Virus record (IMG/VR): IMGVR_UViG_3300049433_000053
Coordinates: 1-30,143 of that record
Direction: 5' to 3' (one strand)
Length of the DNA stretch: 30,143 nucleotides
DNA from: a virus
Part shown: positions 21,443-27,223 of the stretch, in pieces
How the letters are laid out: every line of letters starts with the position of its first letter
Numbering within the stretch: position 1 is the stretch's first letter
The notes under the pieces: generated by a model
Database searches by the model: none
Told to the model about the DNA's origin: nothing
What the model saw: only the letters and a program-made list of their open reading frames with translations
Made by a program: the position numbers and the translations under genes

Positions 21443-23677
21443 ATGACCACCGATGCGCAGCAGATCGCCAAGCAGGCTGCCGATCTGCTGCGCATGTACG
21501 GTGAGTCGGCCGGACGCTGGGCACCGCGTCCGCACCAGATCCCTCCCCCGTCCGGGTTCTACGGCTGGCTGCTGATGGCGGGGCGCGGCGCCGGTAAGAC
21601 GGACGCCTGCGCTAAGTACGTCGTGGACCACGTCAAGGGTCCGGCCTGCCTCAAGGGCGACACCCCTCACTGGATCGGGATCATCGCCCCCACCCTCGGC
21701 GATGCAGCCACCTCGTGCTTCTCCGGTCCGTCCGGGATCAAGGCGCACGACCCGTCCGCCAAGATGGTGAACACGATCGGCGGCACGATCATCCGGTGGC
21801 CGAACGGCAGTGAGGCGAAGCTGTTCGGCGCCAACACCGAAGAGGACACCCAGCGTCTCCGGTCCGGCGGTAACCGTTGTGTTGTTGAGGGCACGATGGT
21901 GCGTACTGCACGAGGGGAAGTTCCCATTGAGGAAGTAGTCCCCGGGGACAGGGTGTGGACTCGGAACGGCCTGCGTAAGGTGCTCAAGGTCTGGGATAAC
22001 GGGATCAAGGAAGTACGCCGATACGATCACGAAGCTGGATCGACTTGGATGACTCCGGATCACCAGGTGTGGACTGATCGGGGGTGGGAACAAGCCTCGC
22101 TTGTCTCGACAAGCGATACAGTGTTTACATGGCCGACTTCATCGAATATGACGGTGCTCGCTGGTATCCGAACAAGCGCGATCCCTACTACCGCAACAGT
22201 CGTAGAGGACTACTGCATCGATGGATGTATCTGCGCGAAGTCGGACCGATACCTGGCAGAGCGCAAGTCCACCACCGGAACCACGACAAGCGTGACAACC
22301 GTGTGGAAAACTTCGTGCTTCTCTCCCCCGGAGACCATTGGCACGAACACGGTACGGAGCGAGGCGACGACTGGCACAGCAAAGGTGGTCGTGCGACGTG
22401 GGCCAGCGCGGAGTACCGCGATTTCACCTGTGAGCGGTGCGGCGCATCGTTCCGTTCCCGAGGTACGACAGGGGCCCGGTACTGCTCCCCCCATTGTCGT
22501 GAGGCGTCGGCTCCTTCACGGGCACGGGAAGAACGGGTGTGTTGCGTGTGCGGCGCACGGTTCGAATCCCAGAAACGGTCTTCGACACGTACCTGTTCAC
22601 GGCGGTGCACTTCGGTCGTCGCATACGAGTCGCGTCGCAAGGGTGTATGACCTCACGGTCGAGCATGATCACGAGTTCTTCGCTGACGGGCTGCTCGTTT
22701 CCAATTGCCTGCAATGGCTGGAGGAGATCGCCGCGTGGCGGTATCTCGACTACGCCTGGAACCAGATGCGGTTCGGCCTGCGCGTCGGCCCGCATCCGCA
22801 CTGGATCGGCTCCACCACCCCCAAGCCCCGGCAGCTCATCAAACGGCTGGACCGGGGCGATATCGCCAACGTCGTCATCACCCGCGCGACCATGTACGAC
22901 AACCCCCACCTGCCCGCCGACATCCGGGAAGCGCTGGAGGAGGAGTACGGCGGTACCCAGCTCGGCCGTCAGGAACTGCTCGGCCAGCTCATTGATGAGG
23001 ATGAGCAAGCTCTCTGGAACCACCGCACGATCGATGCGGCCCGCGTCCCCAAGAAAGACCTGCCGGAGTTCGGCCGGATCTCCGTCGGGGTGGACCCGTC
23101 CGGCGGTGCCGGTGAGCAGGGCATCGTGGTCGCCGCCCGGTCCAAGCTCATCCTGCCGCCGACCGTGATGCCCGAGGTGGAGGGGATCGAGATCCCGGGG
23201 TCCGACCGGCCGAACAAGCACGGGTACGTGCTGGACGACCGCACCGTCCACCTGTCCCCCGACGGATGGGGCAAGGCCGCGATCCTGGCCGCTGTGGACT
23301 GGGAGGCTGACGAGATCTTCGTGGAGACGAACTACGGCGGGGCCATGTGCGTGTCGACGCTCCGCACGGCGGCCGAAATCAAGGGAGTCAACATCCCGAT
23401 CAAGGTCGTCACCGCCACCCGGGGCAAGAAGGTTCGGGCGGAGCCGGTCAGCGCGCTCACGAGCCAGGGCCGCTGGCACCACGCCGGTACCTTCGAAGCG
23501 CTGGAGGACCAGATGTGCACGTGGCACGATGACCTCGGCTGGAGCCCCGACCGGCTGGACGCGGCGGTGTGGAACGGGTGGGGGCTGCGCCTCGCGCACC
23601 TGCTGTCCGGCGGTCAGGGCTCGATCGGCGGGGGCGCCATGTCCAAGAAGATCACGCCAGGACGGGGTGCCTACTGA
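21443..23677 (+). CDS. terminase large subunit (TerL) interrupted by an intein
   Basis: 744 codons from ATG 21443. N-extein: Walker A (A-G-R-G-A-G-K-T) near residues 48-54. The intein spans residues 146-421. The C-extein begins C-L-Q-W-L-E-E-I-A-A-W, where the acidic pair is the Walker B/catalytic Glu of the packaging ATPase. The nuclease domain follows: V-G-V-D-P-S-G-G (first metal aspartate), F-V-E-T-N-Y-G-G (glutamate) and D-R-L-D-A-A-V-W (last aspartate). Splicing would give a 468-residue TerL, normal length for this family. It translocates and cuts phage DNA at the portal. Its ribosome site is weak (GAGAGA), perhaps compensated by coupling to the preceding gene. Confidence 0.95.
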   Translation: MTTDAQQIAKQAADLLRMYGESAGRWAPRPHQIPPPSGFYGWLLMAGRGAGKTDACAKYVVDHVKGPACLKGDTPHWIGIIAPTLGDAATSCFSGPSGIKAHDPSAKMVNTIGGTIIRWPNGSEAKLFGANTEEDTQRLRSGGNRCVVEGTMVRTARGEVPIEEVVPGDRVWTRNGLRKVLKVWDNGIKEVRRYDHEAGSTWMTPDHQVWTDRGWEQASLVSTSDTVFTWPTSSNMTVLAGIRTSAIPTTATVVEDYCIDGCICAKSDRYLAERKSTTGTTTSVTTVWKTSCFSPPETIGTNTVRSEATTGTAKVVVRRGPARSTAISPVSGAAHRSVPEVRQGPGTAPPIVVRRRLLHGHGKNGCVACAAHGSNPRNGLRHVPVHGGALRSSHTSRVARVYDLTVEHDHEFFADGLLVSNCLQWLEEIAAWRYLDYAWNQMRFGLRVGPHPHWIGSTTPKPRQLIKRLDRGDIANVVITRATMYDNPHLPADIREALEEEYGGTQLGRQELLGQLIDEDEQALWNHRTIDAARVPKKDLPEFGRISVGVDPSGGAGEQGIVVAARSKLILPPTVMPEVEGIEIPGSDRPNKHGYVLDDRTVHLSPDGWGKAAILAAVDWEADEIFVETNYGGAMCVSTLRTAAEIKGVNIPIKVVTATRGKKVRAEPVSALTSQGRWHHAGTFEALEDQMCTWHDDLGWSPDRLDAAVWNGWGLRLAHLLSGGQGSIGGGAMSKKITPGRGAY
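22098..22115 (+). repeat. 8-bp hairpin before the nested HNH gene
   Basis: CGCTTGTC (22098-22105) and GACAAGCG (22108-22115) form a perfect hairpin with a 2-base loop that ends 13 bases before the HNH start codon. It lies inside the intein coding region. It may control HNH translation or mark the edge of the inserted gene. Confidence 0.6.
22129..22650 (+). CDS. HNH homing endonuclease nested out of frame inside the TerL intein
   Basis: 173 residues from ATG 22129, in a frame one base behind the intein frame. HNH core: P-I-P-G-R-A-Q-V-H-H-R-N-H-D-K-R-D-N at residues 41-57 and P-G-D-H-W-H near 67-72, the His-Asn-His geometry. Two zinc fingers follow (C-E-R-C ... C-S-P-H-C, then C-C-V-C ... C-S-R-R-C), probable DNA-binding modules of mobile endonucleases. 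The stop (22648-22650) lies inside the codons for the first residues of the intein's C-terminal block. There is no clear ribosome site; a hairpin precedes it. It probably drives homing of the intein. Confidence 0.85.
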   Translation: MADFIEYDGARWYPNKRDPYYRNSRRGLLHRWMYLREVGPIPGRAQVHHRNHDKRDNRVENFVLLSPGDHWHEHGTERGDDWHSKGGRATWASAEYRDFTCERCGASFRSRGTTGARYCSPHCREASAPSRAREERVCCVCGARFESQKRSSTRTCSRRCTSVVAYESRRKGV

Positions 23678-23736
23678 TGCGCTTTCAGCGGGGTATCGTC
23701 TTTCCGTGAGTCAACCGAGCTAAAGAGAGGCATCCC

Positions 23737-24096
23737 GTGAAGATATTCGGCAGAGAGCTGGCCGTGTGGCTGGCCACCGTCGCCGCTGTGGAACAGGTGG
23801 TGACCGCGTACGGGTTCGACGTGAACGGCCACGTGCAGGGCATCGTCACCGCCGTGATCGTGTTCGTGTTCGGCGTGTACACCGCCGTCCGTGTCGGCGA
23901 TGGCGTGATCGCCATGGCCACGGGTGTCGCCACCGCGCTCTTCTCGCTGTTCGCCGCGTTCAACCTGGACTGGACCGCACACACCCAGTCGTTCTGGATC
24001 GCCGCCATCACCGCCGTGCTCGGGTTCTTCGTGCGGACCCAGGTGGTCGCTCCGGTCCCCCCGGCTGTATCGCCGCCCGGCAAGCTGGTCGTCTGA
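23737..24096 (+). CDS. four-span membrane protein, holin-like
   Basis: 119 residues from GTG 23737, GAGAGG upstream. Four hydrophobic segments are visible: around residues 8-25 (LAVWLATVAAVEQVVTAY), 31-50, 58-78 and 88-103, with a Pro-rich tail. The N-terminus MKIFGRE is a recurring start for Streptomyces phage membrane proteins that are often labelled holin. A role in timed membrane opening is plausible. It sits between TerL and the portal, an unusual but seen location. The 50-base gap before it has no clear promoter. Confidence 0.7.
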   Translation: MKIFGRELAVWLATVAAVEQVVTAYGFDVNGHVQGIVTAVIVFVFGVYTAVRVGDGVIAMATGVATALFSLFAAFNLDWTAHTQSFWIAAITAVLGFFVRTQVVAPVPPAVSPPGKLVV

Positions 24097-24111
24097 CCCC
24101 TGCTCGATCAT

Positions 24112-24138
24112 GCGCCCGGCGGGAGATCCGCCGGGCGC
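24112..24138 (+). terminator. GC-rich hairpin after the holin-like gene
   Basis: An 11-bp perfect stem, GCGCCCGGCGG (24112-24122) with CCGCCGGGCGC (24128-24138), and a 5-base loop. There is no T-run, so it may reduce rather than stop transcription or stabilise an mRNA end. Confidence 0.55.
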
Positions 24139-24166
24139 TCGAACTGAAACGGAACAGGATCTAGAT

Positions 24167-24580
24167 ATGCCGACCTGGCTGCTCGTCACCCTCATGATGC
24201 TCGCCACCTACCGGATCACCCGGCTCGTGGTCAAGGACGACTTCCCGCCGGTGCTGTGGGTGCGTGACCGACTGTGCGGCGGTTGGCGTCCGCTCACGAC
24301 CAAGGAGATCGCTTCCCTGAAGTACACCGGGGAGCAGGGTGACGCCCGGGTGGACGTCCGCACCGACGAAGACGGGGTGCGCTGCCGGTACATCTACCGC
24401 GCCGGGTGGGTGCCCGACTGGCTGGCCGATCTCCTGTCCTGCCCGTGGTGCGCGTCCGGCTGGATCGCCCTCATCCTCACCCTCGCTGTCGCCCTCACCG
24501 TCGGTGTCCCGGCGCCGGTGCTCGTCTGGCCCGCCGTGTGGGCTGCCGGGTCCCTGCTCGCCGCCCGTGACTGGGCATGA
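24167..24580 (+). CDS. DUF1360-family membrane protein
   Basis: 137 residues from ATG 24167. The N-terminal T-Y-R-I-T-R-L-V-V-K-D motif and a later S-C-P-W-C-A-S-G-W are the hallmarks of DUF1360. Two to three hydrophobic spans: near residues 3-14, 98-115 (ALILTLAVALTVGVPAPV) and 118-130. Function unknown; sometimes found near lysis genes. It ends in an ATGA with a frame that leads into the next gene. Confidence 0.8.
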   Translation: MPTWLLVTLMMLATYRITRLVVKDDFPPVLWVRDRLCGGWRPLTTKEIASLKYTGEQGDARVDVRTDEDGVRCRYIYRAGWVPDWLADLLSCPWCASGWIALILTLAVALTVGVPAPVLVWPAVWAAGSLLAARDWA

Positions 24581-24615
24581 CCTACAACGTCACCTACCAC
24601 GAGAAGAGATCTCCT

Positions 24616-25005
24616 GTGCTCCGCAAGCTCTCGATCACCGCAGCCGCCCTGTTCGGTGCGCTCGTGTTCATGTTCGCCTTCTCCACCGCTGCTCTTGCCT
24701 CCGCCGACGGGCCTACGCTCTGCAACCCGACCGGCGGTGCGTGCGTCTGGTTCACCGCCAACGGCGATGTGATCCACGTGCAGGACCGGCTCTGCGACAA
24801 CCACGCCGCCGTCGCTCAGGTGCAGGTCCCGGCCGTCGGGATCTACGACAACCTCTGGAACGGGAACGGCTGCGGTACCACCCTGACGTACAGCTACGGC
24901 ACGGCGGTTCCGGAGGGGTCTACGGTCTACTACCGGCCGTGCCTCGGGGTCAACTACACCACCCTGTCGAGCTGCAACAGCGGCTGGACGCACGGGACAG
25001 CGTGA
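24616..25005 (+). CDS. small secreted Cys-containing protein
   Basis: I choose GTG 24616 because it begins a textbook signal peptide (VLRKLSITAAALFGALVFMF, cleavage near A-L-A-S) and has GAGAAGAG upstream; an ATG at 24577 overlaps the previous stop but has no ribosome site. The mature part (about 95 residues) has several cysteines (CNPTGGACVWF, C-D-N, C-G-T-T, C-L, C-N-S) and many Tyr/Asn, which suggests a disulfide-stabilised extracellular protein. The target is unknown; host-surface or superinfection effects are possible. Confidence 0.65.
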   Translation: MLRKLSITAAALFGALVFMFAFSTAALASADGPTLCNPTGGACVWFTANGDVIHVQDRLCDNHAAVAQVQVPAVGIYDNLWNGNGCGTTLTYSYGTAVPEGSTVYYRPCLGVNYTTLSSCNSGWTHGTA

Positions 25006-25280
25006 TGGCCACCGCTCCGGAGGAAGCCCCCATCGTCGAACACGGCGTCTCAGCGCCGTACGACGGCTCCAACAGGCTGCTCTCAGAGACCCCCGCAGAG
25101 ATGACTGTGGGGATCGTTCAGACACAGGGCGGGCAGCGCCTCGCGCTCACGTTCCGCACGCCCTCCACCACCTTTACGGTCTTCCCTGACCGGGCGATCG
25201 CCGACACATGGCGTGGGATGATCGCCGCTGCGGTCAGTTCGATGAACGGCCTGATTCTCCCGCCGGGGGTGAACGGATGA
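25005..25280 (+). CDS. hypothetical protein
   Basis: 91 residues from ATG 25005, sharing a base with the previous stop (TGATG). The middle has strand-like sequence (MTVGIVQTQGGQRLALTFRT) followed by a helix (AIADTWRGMIAAAV). Possibly a head- or portal-accessory protein because the portal gene follows, but no family is recognised. Confidence 0.65.
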   Translation: MATAPEEAPIVEHGVSAPYDGSNRLLSETPAEMTVGIVQTQGGQRLALTFRTPSTTFTVFPDRAIADTWRGMIAAAVSSMNGLILPPGVNG

Positions 25281-25282
25281 GG

Positions 25283-25346
25283 TAGGGTGAGACCTGCTTC
25301 GGTTCGCTCCTGGAGACCCCGTCACTCCCCCGTGTGGCGGGGTCTC
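25283..25346 (+). promoter_or_regulatory. TAGGGT element and 9-bp hairpin before the portal gene
   Basis: TAGGGT at 25283-25288 resembles an actinobacterial -10. Downstream, GAGACCCCG (25313-25321) pairs with CGGGGTCTC (25338-25346) around a 16-base loop. No T-run follows, so it may be an mRNA leader structure rather than a terminator. The gap of 134 bases holds no gene. Confidence 0.4.
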
Positions 25347-25414
25347 TGCACGTCCGGTACAGGCTGTGACGAACTTCGACGGTACCCTGACCCTGTCCAG
25401 AGGCGGGAGGCAGC

Positions 25415-27223
25415 ATGCCGTGGTACCAGAAGCTCGGATTCGGCCGCCGGGCGCCGGAATCCCTGACTGCTTCGGCCGAAGCCGTCACGGCAGCAGCCGC
25501 TCCGGTGAAGCGGCCCGAATCGCAGTTCCTCCAGAAGACCGCCACCTGGCAGGAAGAGGCGTGGCGGTACTTCGATGAGCTCGGGGAATTCAACACCGGG
25601 GTCAACTGGCTGGCCGCGATGCTGTCCCGGGTCCGGCTCCGGGCGGCTGAGATGTCGGACAACCTGGACGAGCCGACGATGATCGACAGCGGACCGGCTT
25701 CTGAGATCGTCGGTTCCCTGTCCGGCGGTGTCGGCGGTCAGGCTCAGCTCATGCGGGCGATGACGATCCAGATGGCCGTCCCCGGGGACTGCTACCTGGT
25801 GGGTCAGGACAACACCGATGAGGAGCACGAAGACTGGACCGTGCGGTCCGTGGACGAGATCCGCGTACAGAACCGCAAGTTCCAGGTCGTTTCCGAACAA
25901 GTTCCGACAATCGTGTGGACCGACCTGCCTCCCGATTCGATGCCGATCCGGATCTGGAAGCCGCACGCCCGGTTCCACCTGCTGTCCGACTCGGCTGCTC
26001 GCGCGGCTCTGGCGATCATGCGCGAGCTCGAACTCGTCAACCGGCACATCGTGGCCCAGTACCTCTCCCGCCTCGCATCGGCGGGCATCCTGCTGATGCC
26101 GATGGAGATCGAGTTCCCGGTGCGGGAGGAGTTCGCCGACGCTCCCGACCCGTTCGCTGCCGAGCTCGTAGAGATCGCCATGGAGGCGATCCGGCAGCCG
26201 GGCACCGCCTCCGCCGTGATTCCGATCCCGGTCAGGGTGCCGGGTGAGTACGTGGAGAAGATCAGGCACATCGACTTCACGCTGAAGATCGACGAGAAGA
26301 TCATCGAAAAGCGCGACTCCGTGATCAACCGCCTGGCCAACAAGCTCGACATCCCGGCGGAGATCCTGACCGGCCGGGCGCAGGCAAACCACTGGACCGC
26401 GTGGGTACTTGACGAAGACGCGCTGAAGACCCACATCGCGCCCACCGCCGAATCGATCTGCGACAGCCTCACGCGCGGGTACCTCTGGCCCCGGCTCAAG
26501 GCGTCTGGGATGACCGCCAAGGAGTACACGAAGTTCGTCGTCTGGTACGACATGTCGGAGCTCGCACAACGCCCCGACAAGTCCACCAACGCGCAGGCCG
26601 CGTACGACCGGCTGGAGCTGTCCGGTGAAGCGCTCCGTCGGGAAGGCGGGTTCGATGAAGCGGATGCTCCGTCGAAGGAAGAACTCGTGCAGATCGGCCT
26701 CAAGGCGATCCTGAAGAACACTCCCGGCTCGGCTCCGGCCGCCCTGGACGCGCTTGCCGGGCGGAAGGTGCTGGAAGTGGTGGCGGTCGCTCAGTCGGCC
26801 GCCGCTCCGGCCGCTACCGGGGGAGCACCGGGGGAGCAGCCCCCCACGGAAACGAAGTCTCCCAGCCCACCCGAGAAGCCGAATCCCTCAGAAACCCCGC
26901 CAGCTCCCAAGGCTTCGTCGGCGGCTGTCCGGGCTGAACTCGTCACGTCCCAGTCACGGGCTCTGCACGCGATCCGGTTCGGTCTCGGCACACAGGGGGA
27001 ACTACTGCATCCGGCGGTCTGCCGGGAGCACGCCTACTCCTGTCCCTTCACGCATGCTGCCTGGTCCGCGTTCCCGACCAAGCTCACCACCGGCACGTAT
27101 GAGTGCCGTCTCGACACCTTCGGCCGCCTGGCCATCGGTGCGGCGTCGCCCTACCTGGACACATCGGAGTGGTCCGTGACGCCGGGCTTCGCTCCGAGCT
27201 GGAAGGACGACGCCCGTGCCTGA
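25415..27223 (+). CDS. phage portal protein
   Basis: 602 residues from ATG 25415, with GGGAGG upstream. The N-terminal half has the layout of siphovirus portals: W-R-Y-F-D-E-L-G-E-F-N-T-G-V-N-W-L, then V-P-G-D-C-Y-L-V-G, W-K-P-H-A-R-F-H-L-L-S-D-S, and the conserved helix near I-D-F-T-L-K-I-D-E-K-I-I-E-K-R-D with L-D-I-P-A-E-I-L-T-G. The last ~150 residues are Pro/Ala-rich and end in a Cys/His/Trp patch (VCREHAYSCPF). It forms the dodecameric ring through which TerL pumps DNA. The gene overlaps the MuF-protease start by 8 bases. Confidence 0.9.
   Translation: MPWYQKLGFGRRAPESLTASAEAVTAAAAPVKRPESQFLQKTATWQEEAWRYFDELGEFNTGVNWLAAMLSRVRLRAAEMSDNLDEPTMIDSGPASEIVGSLSGGVGGQAQLMRAMTIQMAVPGDCYLVGQDNTDEEHEDWTVRSVDEIRVQNRKFQVVSEQVPTIVWTDLPPDSMPIRIWKPHARFHLLSDSAARAALAIMRELELVNRHIVAQYLSRLASAGILLMPMEIEFPVREEFADAPDPFAAELVEIAMEAIRQPGTASAVIPIPVRVPGEYVEKIRHIDFTLKIDEKIIEKRDSVINRLANKLDIPAEILTGRAQANHWTAWVLDEDALKTHIAPTAESICDSLTRGYLWPRLKASGMTAKEYTKFVVWYDMSELAQRPDKSTNAQAAYDRLELSGEALRREGGFDEADAPSKEELVQIGLKAILKNTPGSAPAALDALAGRKVLEVVAVAQSAAAPAATGGAPGEQPPTETKSPSPPEKPNPSETPPAPKASSAAVRAELVTSQSRALHAIRFGLGTQGELLHPAVCREHAYSCPFTHAAWSAFPTKLTTGTYECRLDTFGRLAIGAASPYLDTSEWSVTPGFAPSWKDDARA

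Larger units (their letters stand above)
21878..22705 (+). other. intein in TerL (276 residues, with nested HNH gene)
   Basis: The intein starts at Cys146 (TGT 21878) with C-V-V-E-G-T-M-V-R-T-A-R-G as block A. Block B follows with the T-P-D-H motif in W-M-T-P-D-H-Q-V-W. It ends with block F (R-V-Y-D-L-T-V-E-H-D-H-E-F-F) and block G L-L-V-S-N before Cys422 of the C-extein. The penultimate residue is Ser instead of the usual His. The middle ~170 codons in this frame are low-complexity and do not look like a protein; the other frame there encodes an HNH endonuclease. The insertion falls on the ATPase active site, a typical conserved intein position. Confidence 0.9.

Noticed and set aside
22424-23599. 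Minus-strand frame opposite TerL
   Set aside because: Overlaps clear TerL nuclease motifs on the plus strand and has no domain of its own.
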